From NCBI RefSeq assembly GCF_003020115.1, contig NZ_PYFX01000004.1, positions 620,001 to 684,000 of the forward strand: a stretch of DNA of 64,000 bases, written 5' to 3'. Position 1 is the first letter of the stretch, and each line of letters opens with the position of its first letter. The notes below the pieces were generated by a model. That model searched no databases. It had not been told where the DNA came from and saw only the letters and a program-made list of their open reading frames with translations. Made by a program: the position numbers and the translations under genes. This DNA is from Bradyrhizobium sp. MOS002 (lineage in GTDB: Bacteria > Pseudomonadota > Alphaproteobacteria > Rhizobiales > Xanthobacteraceae). Shown here one piece after another: positions 53,511 to 62,066 of this stretch.

Positions 53511-54770
53511 ATGCAAAGCGATCGCTCGGAATCAACCTCCGGCCGTTCGGGGCCGCTTGCCGGCCTCAAGGTCATCGATCTCACCCATGTCATGGCAGGG
53601 CCGACCTGCACCTTGATGCTGGCAGACATGGGCGCCGACGTCATCAAGATCGAGAAATCGCCGAACGGTGACGACACCCGCCATTCGGTGCCGCCGAAGA
53701 TCGGCGACGAGGCGGCCTCCTTCCTGATGATGAACCGCAACAAGCGCGGCATCGTGCTGGATCTGAAGACCGATGGCGGCAAGCAGGTGTTGCGGCGGCT
53801 GATCGCGGGCGCCGACGTGCTGGTCGAGAACTTTGCGCCGGGCGCCATGGAGCGCCTCGGCTTCGGCTACGAAGACCTGCACAAGCAGCATCCAACGTTG
53901 ATCTATTGCTCGCTGTCGGGCTTCGGCCGCACCGGACCCTACAAGCACCGCCGCGGCTTCGATCTGGTCGCCCAGGCCATGAGCGGCATTATGAGCTTTA
54001 CCGGCGAACGTCCCGATGGTCCGCCCGTGAAATGCGGCCCGCCGCTCTCCGACATCACCGCCGGCCTGCTGGCGAGCATGGGCATCCTCGCGGCCTATAC
54101 GCACCGTCTCAAGACCGGCGAAGGGCAGTGGGTCGAGACCTCGCTCTATGAGGCCGCGCTGGTGCAGACCTATTGGCAGTCGACCATCGCGCTGGCCGCG
54201 GGCACTGCACCGCGCGCGATGGGCTCGGCCCATCCGCTCAACGCGCCATATCAGGCGTTCGAGGCCTCGGACGGCTGGCTGGTGGTCGGCGGCGCCAACA
54301 AGAAGCACTGGCTGTTGATGCTGGACGCCCTCGGTGCGAGCGAACTCGCCTCCGATCCGCGTTTCATCAACGGCGCCGACCGCATGGCCAATCTGAAGGA
54401 GCTCGAAGCGGTGTTGAGTGAGCGCTTCCGCACCCGGACCCGCGCGCACTGGCTCGCTGCGCTGGACGAGAAGGGCGTGCCGTGCGGACCCGTGCACGAC
54501 ATGCTGGAGGCGCTCAGCGATCCGCAGACGCTGGCGCGGGAGATGGTCGTCGAGGTCGAGCATTCCACGCTCGGTCCCGTGAAGACGATCGGCTTGCCGG
54601 TCAAGTTTTCGGAGACCCCAGGCAAAGTGCGCACGGGCGCGCCGGTCTACGGTGAGCATACAAGCGAGGTGCTGGTCGAGCACGGGTTCGACCAGAAGCA
54701 GATCGAAGCGCTCGAAAAAGAAGGCGCAATCGTGCTGGCATCGGGAAGACGCGAGGAACGCGTCGCCTGA
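53511..54770 (+). CDS. CaiB/BaiF CoA-transferase family protein
   Basis: The product is a 419-aa family III CoA-transferase. GLKVIDLTHVMAGPTCTLMLADMGADVIKIE opens the fold, and the catalytic Asp lies in KCGPPLSDITAGLLASMG (about residue 180). WVETSLYEAALV, VGGANKKHW and ALDEKGVPCGPVHDM follow. It transfers CoA between carboxylates, here probably activating the acid imported by the adjacent Tct transporter. It starts nine bp after the enoyl-CoA hydratase stop codon. Confidence 0.93.
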   Translation: MQSDRSESTSGRSGPLAGLKVIDLTHVMAGPTCTLMLADMGADVIKIEKSPNGDDTRHSVPPKIGDEAASFLMMNRNKRGIVLDLKTDGGKQVLRRLIAGADVLVENFAPGAMERLGFGYEDLHKQHPTLIYCSLSGFGRTGPYKHRRGFDLVAQAMSGIMSFTGERPDGPPVKCGPPLSDITAGLLASMGILAAYTHRLKTGEGQWVETSLYEAALVQTYWQSTIALAAGTAPRAMGSAHPLNAPYQAFEASDGWLVVGGANKKHWLLMLDALGASELASDPRFINGADRMANLKELEAVLSERFRTRTRAHWLAALDEKGVPCGPVHDMLEALSDPQTLAREMVVEVEHSTLGPVKTIGLPVKFSETPGKVRTGAPVYGEHTSEVLVEHGFDQKQIEALEKEGAIVLASGRREERVA

Positions 54771-54819
54771 CCGGACGTCGAAAACGACAAGAAAAGACAA
54801 AAATCAGCTGGAGGAAATC

Positions 54820-55812
54820 ATGGGTCGGACGTCAACACTTTTGCTCTCCGCGGCCGCAACCGTGCTCGCCGGCACGATGCCGGCGCTCTCGGCCTGGCAA
54901 CCCCAAAAGCCGATCGAGTTCGTTGCGACCGCCGGGCCCGGCGGCGGCACTGACAATCTCGCGCGCGCCGTGCAGAACATCATCACCAAGCACAAGCTGG
55001 TGGAGCAGCCGATCGTCGTCGTCAACAAGGGCGGCGGCAGCGGAGCGGAAGGCTATGTCTACGGCAAGGCGTCCGCCGGCGATCCCTACAAGGTGATCTT
55101 CGGCACGTCGAATGCCTGGCAGCAGCCGCTCGTCTCCAAGGTCGCTTTCAACTACACCGATCTCACTGCGATCGCGGCGATGGCGCAGGACGAGTTCCTG
55201 CTCTGGGTCAAGCAGGACGCGCCCTACAAGACGGCGGGCGACTATCTGAAGGCGGCCGCGGCGGGCGAATTCAAGATGGGCGGCGCGCAGTCAAAGGACA
55301 CCGATGAGGTCCTGACCCGCATGATCGAGAAGTCCGGTCACATCAAGCTGACCTACATCCCTTTCAAGAGCGGCGCCGAGACGGCCGTGCAACTCGCCGG
55401 CGGACACCTCGACTCCCACGTCAACAATCCCAGCGAAAGTCTCGGGCAATGGCGTGGTGGAACGCAACGGCCGCTTTGCGTTTTCAGCCCCAAGCGGCTG
55501 CCGCAGGGCGCCAAAGTCACCGCGACCGAAGGCTGGGGCGACGTTCCGACCTGCGTCGAGCAGGGTCTCGACATCAAGCAGTATGAGCAGCCGCGGACAG
55601 TGTGGCTCCCCGGCAAGGTCACTCCGGACCAGGCCGCGTTCTATGTCGACCTGATGAAGAAGGTGCAGGCGACACCGGAGTGGAAGGACTACATCGAGAA
55701 GAGCTCTCAAATCGACACGTTCTTGACCGGGGACGAGTTCGACAAGTTCATCAAGGAGGACCTCGAGCGGGTCAAGCAAGTCGCAGGCGAGCAGGGCTGG
55801 TTGGTCAAGTAG
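54820..55812 (+). CDS. TctC/Bug-type solute-binding protein
   Basis: The product is 330 aa with a signal peptide (1-24, ending LSA). The Bug motifs are KPIEFVATAGPGGGTDNLAR, VVNKGGGSGAEGYVYG and HLDSHVNNPSESLGQW. It is the periplasmic receptor of a tripartite tricarboxylate transporter and passes a carboxylate ligand to TctAB. GGAGG gives a strong start. An R2 repeat element of about 130 bp separates it from tctB. Confidence 0.93.
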   Translation: MGRTSTLLLSAAATVLAGTMPALSAWQPQKPIEFVATAGPGGGTDNLARAVQNIITKHKLVEQPIVVVNKGGGSGAEGYVYGKASAGDPYKVIFGTSNAWQQPLVSKVAFNYTDLTAIAAMAQDEFLLWVKQDAPYKTAGDYLKAAAAGEFKMGGAQSKDTDEVLTRMIEKSGHIKLTYIPFKSGAETAVQLAGGHLDSHVNNPSESLGQWRGGTQRPLCVFSPKRLPQGAKVTATEGWGDVPTCVEQGLDIKQYEQPRTVWLPGKVTPDQAAFYVDLMKKVQATPEWKDYIEKSSQIDTFLTGDEFDKFIKEDLERVKQVAGEQGWLVK

Positions 55813-55891
55813 GACGGGATTCTTGCATGGGTGGTGACCACGTGGGCAGGCCTTCCAGCTACATCTCGGCGTTCGTGCCACAAACTCCCCC

Positions 55892-56023
55892 GTCGTCCCG
55901 GCGAAGGCCGGGACCCATACCGCGTGATCTATCGAGAAGGCTTGGTCGTTGTACCGACGTGGATTTGAGCCTTCGTCAAACTCCTCCCTGGGGTCATGGG
56001 TCCCGGCCTTCGCCGGGACGACG
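55892..56023. repeat. Dispersed inverted-repeat element family R2 (copy 2)
   Basis: The inverted arms CGTCGTCCCGGCGAAGGCC...GGGACCCAT and their complement enclose about 75 bp. The element shares CCATACCGCGTGATCT, TACCGACG and CAAACTCC with the copy after sufA. It fills the gap between tctC and tctB inside the operon. Confidence 0.85.
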
Positions 56024-56092
56024 CTTCACGGCGGGAAGAGCACGCGCGTTATGCACGACCAGCCGTCGCCCGCCGACTGAGCGGGGCCCTCA

Positions 56093-56575
56093 ATGATATC
56101 GCGCCGCGCTCTCGAACTTGCGACTGCAATCCTCACCGGCAGCTTTGGTGTGGTCGTCGTCGTTTCCAGCCTCGATAACGGTATCGGCTGGTCGAGCGCG
56201 GGCGTGGACGCCGGGACGTTTCCGTTTCTGACCGGGATCATCATCGTGCTCGGGAGCCTCTACAACCTGGTGCGAGGTGTCATGCCGGCCGCGACGCTCG
56301 CCAGCGTCCCAATTGCCATCACATCGATCGAGCTGCGCCGGCTTGCCGGCCTGTTCGTGCCGGCCGCGATTTTCGTGGCTGCGATCCCGTTGGCTGGGAT
56401 GTACGTCGCCTCAGCCCTGTACATATTCGCGGTACTGGCGATCCCCAGACAACAATCCGTGCCACGTGCGCTGACCATGGCGGCGGCGACAGCGCTTGCG
56501 CTCTACGTCGTGTTCGAGCGCATGTTCCAGGTGAGCTTGCCGCACGGCGCACTCGCCGCGGCGTTCGGCTTCTGA
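56093..56575 (+). CDS. TctB family small membrane subunit
   Basis: The product is 160 aa with four helices. GSFGVVVVVSSLDNGIGWSSAGVDAGTFPFLTGIIIVLGSLYNL is characteristic of TctB, and the C-terminus YVVFERMFQVSLPHG is shared by the family. It is the small subunit of the TTT permease. It lies 11 bp upstream of tctA, after an R2 repeat element. Confidence 0.9.
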   Translation: MISRRALELATAILTGSFGVVVVVSSLDNGIGWSSAGVDAGTFPFLTGIIIVLGSLYNLVRGVMPAATLASVPIAITSIELRRLAGLFVPAAIFVAAIPLAGMYVASALYIFAVLAIPRQQSVPRALTMAAATALALYVVFERMFQVSLPHGALAAAFGF

Positions 56576-56586
56576 CGGAGAGGCCG

Positions 56587-58137
56587 ATGGACAATCTTGG
56601 CGAACTCCTTCACGGCTTCAGCATCGCGATCACGCTGCCGCATCTGGCGCTGATGGTGATCGGCGTGCTGCTCGGCATTCTCGTCGGCGTGTTGCCCGGG
56701 CTGGGTGCTCCGAACGGGGTGTCGCTGCTGCTGCCGCTGACCTTCGGCATGCAGCCGGTCTCTGCCATCATCCTGCTCTCCAGCATGTATTGGGGCGCGT
56801 TGTTCGGGGGATCCGTGACCTCGATCCTGTTCAACATCCCGGGCGAGCCGTCGTCTGTCGCCACCACCTTCGACGGTTATCCGATGGCGCGCGATGGACG
56901 GCCGACGACGGCGCTCGCCACCGCCTTCGGCTCGGCGGCATTCGGCGCGCTGATCGGCGTTATCCTGATCACCTTCCTCGCATCATGGGTGGCGCAGGTC
57001 GCACTCGCCTTCGGGCCGGCGGAATATTTCGCGGTCTATTTCCTGGCCTTCGCCAGCTTCGTCGGCATGGGCGGGGCGGCCCCGATCAAGACAGTCGTCG
57101 CGCTGGCGATCGGTTTCGCCATTGCCGCCATCGGCATCGACACCGTCTCCGGCAGCGTCCGCCTGACGATGGGCGTCGACGAACTGGTCAAGGGCGTCAA
57201 CTTTGTCGTCGCGGTGATGGGTCTGTTCGGCATCGGCGAGCTGCTCGTGGCCGTCGAAGAGGAGTTTCATGCCCGCGCGGTCTCGTCGAAGATCGAGTGG
57301 CGCGAGGTGTTTCGCGCGATCGGCCGCCTGCCGCGGCATAGCGTGGCGCTGCTGCGCAGCGCTGCCATCGGATGCTGGATGGGAATCACGCCGGGCGGCC
57401 CGACGGCGGCATCCTTCATGAGCTACGGCATCGCCCGACGCTTCTCGCGCCGCGGCCGATACTTCGGCACCGGGGAGGTCGAAGGCATCATCTCGCCGGA
57501 GACGGCCGATCATGCCGCCGGCACCAGCGCACTTCTGCCCATGCTCTCGCTCGGCATTCCCGGCTCGGCCACTGCGGCCGTCATGATGGGCGGGCTGATG
57601 ATCTGGGGTCTCAATCCCGGGCCGATGCTGTTCGTCGACCAGAAGGACTTCGTCTGGGGTCTGATTGCGTCGATGTATGTCGGCAATATCGTTGCCGTCG
57701 TCCTGGTGCTGCTGACCGTCCCGGTCTTCGCCGCCCTGATGCGGATTCCCTTCGTGATCATCGCGCCGCTGATCGTGATCATCTGCGTCGTCGGCGCCTA
57801 TTCGGTGTCGAACTCCTATCTCGACGTCGTCATGATGCTCGGCTTCGGGATCGTCGGCTATCTCTTCAAGAAGCTCTTCTATCCGCTGGCGCCGCTCGTG
57901 CTCGCGATCGTCATCGGCGACAAGGCCGAGGACGCGTTCCGGCAGTCGATGCTGATGTCCAAGGGATCGCTCGGGATATTCTTCGCCAACAAGCTGGTGA
58001 CGTGCCTGATCGTGGCCGGCATCGCGCTGTTGCTGCTTCCGCTCGTGCTGCAGCTGCCGCGTCTCTGGCGCAAACCCGCATCCGCTGCGACCGAGACAAC
58101 GGCCCAAGAGGCAGCTCGAGAGAAGGTGATCATATGA
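56587..58137 (+). CDS. TctA family large permease subunit
   Basis: The product is 516 aa with about twelve helices. It carries the TctA hallmark GVLPGLGAPNGVSLLLPLTFGM and, later, GCWMGITPGGPTAASFMSYGI and LLPMLSLGIPGSATAAVMMGGLMIWGLNPGP. Uptake of a carboxylate is driven by ion gradients with TctB and the TctC receptor. The last four bases overlap the next start (ATGA). Confidence 0.95.
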   Translation: MDNLGELLHGFSIAITLPHLALMVIGVLLGILVGVLPGLGAPNGVSLLLPLTFGMQPVSAIILLSSMYWGALFGGSVTSILFNIPGEPSSVATTFDGYPMARDGRPTTALATAFGSAAFGALIGVILITFLASWVAQVALAFGPAEYFAVYFLAFASFVGMGGAAPIKTVVALAIGFAIAAIGIDTVSGSVRLTMGVDELVKGVNFVVAVMGLFGIGELLVAVEEEFHARAVSSKIEWREVFRAIGRLPRHSVALLRSAAIGCWMGITPGGPTAASFMSYGIARRFSRRGRYFGTGEVEGIISPETADHAAGTSALLPMLSLGIPGSATAAVMMGGLMIWGLNPGPMLFVDQKDFVWGLIASMYVGNIVAVVLVLLTVPVFAALMRIPFVIIAPLIVIICVVGAYSVSNSYLDVVMMLGFGIVGYLFKKLFYPLAPLVLAIVIGDKAEDAFRQSMLMSKGSLGIFFANKLVTCLIVAGIALLLLPLVLQLPRLWRKPASAATETTAQEAAREKVII

Positions 58138-59138
58138 CCGCACAGCCGCTCATTGCATTGGCAATGGGAGATCCCGCCGGCATCAGCCCGGAATTGACCG
58201 CCAAGCTCGTGGTGCATGACGACATCCGCGCCCGCAGCCGGATCGTCGTGATCGGTGACCGCCGCATCTTCGACGCGGGCGCGCGCGTTGCCGGCGTCAA
58301 GCCGGAGCTGACAACAGTGGAGCAGGGGGCGGACTTGCGCGCGGCGAAGGGCGAGACGCTGTTCGTCGATCTCGGCCACCTCGATCCCGGCGACATTCAG
58401 CAGGGGATCGCGAGCCTTGCCGGCGGCAGGTTCGCGCTTGCCAACTATAAGCACGCGCTCGAACTCGGCCGCGACGGCCGGGTCGATGCCGTCTGCTTCA
58501 CCCCGTTCAACAAGCAGGCGATGCGGCTCGCGCGCGCGGAGTATGACGACGAGATCGCGTTCTCCGCGGAAGTGGTCGGGCTCAAAACCCCCGCGAGCGA
58601 GTTCAACGTGCTGGACCGGCTCTGGAACGCCCGCGTGACGTCCCACATCCCGCTCAAGGACGTCGCCGCTCGACTGTCCGGAGAACGCATCCATCGCGCG
58701 CTCAAGCTGACGGATGCCTGCATGCGCAATGCCGGCTTCGCCCGGCCGCGCATCGCGGTCGCCGGTCTCAATCCGCATGCCGGCGACGGCGGCAATTTCG
58801 GCCGTGAGGAGATCGATGTCATCGCCCCCGTGGTCGCGGCCGGCCAGAGCGAGGATATCGCCGTCGCGGGGCCGTTCCCGGCCGACACGGTGTTCCTGCG
58901 CGCCAAGGGCGGCGCCTTCGATGCGGTGCTGACCATGTATCACGACCAGGGCCAGATCGCGATGAAGCTGATGGGCTTTGATCGCGGCGTGACGTTGCTC
59001 GGCGGCTTTCCGTTCCCGATCTGCACGCCAGCGCACGGCACCGCCTACGACATCGCAGGCCAGGGAATTGCGTCAATCGGCGCCAGCCGCGCCGCGGTGC
59101 TGCTCGCGGCAGAGATGGCGGCGCGTCACCTCACTTGA
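58134..59138 (+). CDS. PdxA family dehydrogenase (PdxA2-like)
   Basis: The product is 334 aa. The metal-binding His residues are visible in VTSHIPLKDV, AGLNPHAGDGG and MYHDQGQIAMKLMGF, and MGDPAGISPEL opens the fold. PdxA oxidises 4-phosphohydroxy-L-threonine in vitamin B6 synthesis. Operon members of this branch (PdxA2) oxidise phosphorylated sugar acids such as 4-phospho-erythronate or -threonate. No DUF1537 kinase, its usual partner, is nearby, so the real substrate is uncertain. It is translationally coupled to tctA and ends the operon. Confidence 0.9.
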   Translation: MTAQPLIALAMGDPAGISPELTAKLVVHDDIRARSRIVVIGDRRIFDAGARVAGVKPELTTVEQGADLRAAKGETLFVDLGHLDPGDIQQGIASLAGGRFALANYKHALELGRDGRVDAVCFTPFNKQAMRLARAEYDDEIAFSAEVVGLKTPASEFNVLDRLWNARVTSHIPLKDVAARLSGERIHRALKLTDACMRNAGFARPRIAVAGLNPHAGDGGNFGREEIDVIAPVVAAGQSEDIAVAGPFPADTVFLRAKGGAFDAVLTMYHDQGQIAMKLMGFDRGVTLLGGFPFPICTPAHGTAYDIAGQGIASIGASRAAVLLAAEMAARHLT

Positions 59139-59145
59139 TCCGGCA

Positions 59146-59562
59146 CTACTTCGGCAGGGGCATCGTCAGTTCCTTGTCGGCTGTATCCACGACGAACACG
59201 GCAAGCAGCTTCGCGGGCTCGGTGTCGCTGGCATTGGCGCTGACGGCATGACGGTCGCCGGGCTTTTCGGAGAAGTTTTCTCCTTTGTGAAAGACCTTGG
59301 CGGGACCGTCATTGACCTGGCTGCGGATCGCGCCTTCCAGGACAGTGGCGTAGATGAAAGCCGAGGGTGCGTGGATGTGGGCCGGTGAGGACCCTCCGGG
59401 ACCATATTCGACCAGCACGCCCTTCATGCTCTTGCCCAGGAGATTGGGCAGCGCCTGGTCGAACACGACCGTTACCTTGGCCGTGGGTGCCGCCGTCTCG
59501 GCGGCATGCGCCGCCAGGAATGATGCGGCATAGACAGCGGTTGCGATCAGCAATCTGCGCAT
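59146..59562 (-). CDS. Secreted cupin-domain protein
   Basis: The product is 138 aa. The signal peptide (MRRLLIATAVYAASFLAAHAA) is followed by a single cupin: YGPGGSSPAHIHAPSAFIYATVLEGAIRSQ and FHKGENFSEKPGDRHAVSANAS. The metal ligands HIH and a downstream His are present. Such periplasmic cupins have no established reaction. AGGAAA precedes the ATG at 59562. The gene lies 10 bp after the NmrA-like gene on the same strand, so they are co-transcribed. Confidence 0.88.
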   Translation of the reverse strand: MRRLLIATAVYAASFLAAHAAETAAPTAKVTVVFDQALPNLLGKSMKGVLVEYGPGGSSPAHIHAPSAFIYATVLEGAIRSQVNDGPAKVFHKGENFSEKPGDRHAVSANASDTEPAKLLAVFVVDTADKELTMPLPK

Positions 59563-59572
59563 GGGAGTTTCC

Positions 59573-60316
59573 TCAAAGTCTCGCAAGCCAGGTTGCGAGC
59601 GGCGTTTTGCCAAGCCGCGCCTCGCCGAGCGGGTTCAGCGATGTGTCGTCGATGGGCGCGCCGTAGTACGTCGCCTTTGGGTCTCCCACCACCAATCGGG
59701 TGTCGCCGGACGCCTTCAGGCGCCGTGCGATGAATTCATTGAAGGGCGCCTTCTCAGGTCCTGCGATATCGATCGTGCCGTTGAGCGGCTGGCCCATCGC
59801 GACCTCTGCGAGGCGATCGGCCACGTCGTCGGCTGCGATCGGCTGAAACAATGCGGAGGGAACGACGATCCGGCCGTCGGCTGCCCCCATATCGCCGATG
59901 GCGCTGAGGAATTCGAAGAACTGGGTGGCGCGGACGATCGAGTAGGGGACCGGAGATGCCTTGACGATGGTCTCCTGCGCCAGCTTGGCACGAAAATAGG
60001 CGATGTCGGGCGAGCGCTCGGTCCCGACGATCGAAAGCGCCACATGATGCTTCACGGCGGCGGCAGCCTCAGTCGCGGCGAGGTTTTTGCTCGAACGCTC
60101 GAAGAATTCGAGCACGGCGGCAGGCTCCCAGGACGGCGCGTTGGCAACGTCGACGACGACATCCGCGCCCGCCAGCACTGCTGCGAGGCCTTCCCCGGTC
60201 ACGGCGTTCACGCCTGATTTCGGCGAGGCCGCGACCGCGTCGTGGCCTTGCTGCTTGAGCTTCGCTACGAGCTTGGATCCGATCAATCCAGTCCCGCCGA
60301 TCACGACGATCTTCAT
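59573..60316 (-). CDS. NmrA-like NAD(P)-binding protein
   Basis: The product is 247 aa. KIVVIGGTGLIGSKLVAKLKQQGHDAVAASP is the Rossmann motif, followed by ALSIVGTERSPDIAYFRAKLAQETIVKAS, typical of atypical SDR (NmrA/HSCARG-type). The normal catalytic YxxxK is YFRAK, so an oxidoreductase reaction is possible. GGAGA supports the ATG at 60316. It pairs with the cupin gene. Confidence 0.88.
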   Translation of the reverse strand: MKIVVIGGTGLIGSKLVAKLKQQGHDAVAASPKSGVNAVTGEGLAAVLAGADVVVDVANAPSWEPAAVLEFFERSSKNLAATEAAAAVKHHVALSIVGTERSPDIAYFRAKLAQETIVKASPVPYSIVRATQFFEFLSAIGDMGAADGRIVVPSALFQPIAADDVADRLAEVAMGQPLNGTIDIAGPEKAPFNEFIARRLKASGDTRLVVGDPKATYYGAPIDDTSLNPLGEARLGKTPLATWLARL

Positions 60317-60553
60317 GGCCTGTCTCCTCGGCACGTTGCCGGCGCGAGCGTTTGAGGGTCAACGGCGCGCGCGTCGCGAAAGCGATGAGGCGACTCTTAC
60401 CGGGGAAATGGGGCAGGCTCTTGCCTGTAAACGGGCTACCTTGTCCAAAAATGCTGAAGACGTCTGTCCGATCGCCGATAGATAAAGCTGCGTATCGAAA
60501 TAGTCCGACGCGCGGAGCGCACCCCTGACGCCGGCATCCGCCAGCGGCACTAG

Positions 60554-61564
60554 CTAGATTGCAGCACGTCCTTGTTGGCGTTCGGTCACGGAAGGCATTC
60601 GCACCACGCAGCGGAACCCGACATGGCTGGTCGAGGTATCGATCGGCTCGGCGTGCCGCGCAGCCGGGCGATATCGGCGGCAATAGTTCGGCGCGCAGAG
60701 GTGCGAGCCGCCCTTGAGGACCTTGCGCGGAATCTGGATGTCGGGGAGGCGAGGGTCGTAACTTGTGTGCTCACCGCCGCCGCGAGGATTATTGGGGATG
60801 CAGCAGGGCTTTGCAGCGTCGGCGACGTGTTTTGACGACCACCAGTCTGAGGTCCACTCCCAGACATTGCCGATCATGTCGTTGAGGCCGTAGCCGTTCG
60901 GCGGGAAGGCCATGACCGGCGAGGTACGCTCGTACCCATCCTCGCCGAGATTCTGGACGGGGAAGTTGCCCTGCCAGACATTGGCCATGTGCTTACCGCC
61001 CGGCATCAGCGCATCGCCCCAGGCGTATTCCTCCGCCTCGAGGCCGCCACGCGCCGCGAACTCCCACTCCGCCTCCGTCGGCAAGTCCTTGCCGGCCCAG
61101 TGGGCATACGCTGCCGCATCGCTAAAGGAGACGTGAACGACGGGATGGTCGTCCAGGTCCTTGATATTGCTGCCGGGACCATAGGGATGGCGCCAGTTGG
61201 CGCCGCGCAGGAAAGTCCACCACTGGCTCCAGTCGGTGAGATCGGTGATGCGCGGCAGCGGGGAGAACACCAGCGATCCCGCGTAGAGCATCTCCGCCAG
61301 CGCGCCTGGATAGTCCTTGGGATCGGGAACGACCTGCGCCTCGGTGACATGGCCGGTTGCGTTGACGAACCGCTTGAACTGCCGGTTAGTCACGGGCGTG
61401 CGGTCAATCCAGAAGCCGTCGACAGCGACGCGATGGCTCGGCGCTTCCTCGGGATAATGATGGCCGGAGCCCATGCGAAAGGTTCCGCCGGGAATGAAGA
61501 CCATCTCGCCGGTCTTCAAATTATCCGGCAACCACTCGCAGTGATCCAGATCCGCTCGCAGCAT
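60554..61564 (-). CDS. Formylglycine-generating-enzyme-like SUMF1 domain protein
   Basis: The product is 336 aa. EMVFIPGGTFRMGSGHHYPEEAPSHRVAVDGFWIDRTPVTNRQF opens the SUMF1/FGE fold, and the C-terminal LKGGSHLCAPNYCRRYRPAARH keeps both copper-binding cysteines (CxxxxC) of authentic FGE. It would oxidise a Cys in a sulfatase to formylglycine. No sulfatase gene is in the window, so the partner is elsewhere or the enzyme has another substrate. It is oriented away from the AraC gene upstream. Confidence 0.9.
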   Translation of the reverse strand: MLRADLDHCEWLPDNLKTGEMVFIPGGTFRMGSGHHYPEEAPSHRVAVDGFWIDRTPVTNRQFKRFVNATGHVTEAQVVPDPKDYPGALAEMLYAGSLVFSPLPRITDLTDWSQWWTFLRGANWRHPYGPGSNIKDLDDHPVVHVSFSDAAAYAHWAGKDLPTEAEWEFAARGGLEAEEYAWGDALMPGGKHMANVWQGNFPVQNLGEDGYERTSPVMAFPPNGYGLNDMIGNVWEWTSDWWSSKHVADAAKPCCIPNNPRGGGEHTSYDPRLPDIQIPRKVLKGGSHLCAPNYCRRYRPAARHAEPIDTSTSHVGFRCVVRMPSVTERQQGRAAI

Positions 61565-62066
61565 GGTGGAAGCTCCGATACGCGCATTCCACCTGATGCT
61601 ACTGCGCCAACTCTGGCAGACTTTGACGATAGCTCTTTGCCCGGCACGTTGGACGCATTGTCTGGTCCCCTGTTTTCTGGTGCTCGGGGGAGAGGCGAAT
61701 GCTGAATTGCGTCAACATCTCTTTCCTTTGCACGCACGGTTTTCGATCACGCGGCAAATCCATGCCGCGTCCGCTCTGCCATCCGCAGAGCGCGTCCGCT
61801 CAATATCGCTAAGGTTGCAAAGGTATCGGAAGATTGGACGGCTGTGATGTGCAGTTTGTGCCAGTCTGTCCGAGCATTTGGTGAGACCTAATGTCCCATG
61901 CCGCAAATCCCTCAACGCCGAGGCATTTCAAGACAAATCTTGCGACAAATTCGGCGATGATTTGCCTCAAAACGCGAAGTCTGCTTGTCGCACCAACTTC
62001 GCGTTGTGGTGGTATTTCGCTGCTCTCTGCCGCAGAATTGTCGCGCTTCAGTAACAGGGTACAGCC
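61565..62066. other. Long intergenic region upstream of the second AraC gene
   Basis: No convincing gene is visible in 502 bases. Three perfect inverted repeats occur: CGCGGCA/TGCCGCG (61750-61769), GCTCTGC/GCAGAGC (61773-61791) and AACGCGAAGT/ACTTCGCGTT (61971-62005). CGCGTCCGCTC is directly repeated at 61766 and 61790. It probably holds both promoters and possibly a structured leader or small RNA. Confidence 0.4.
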
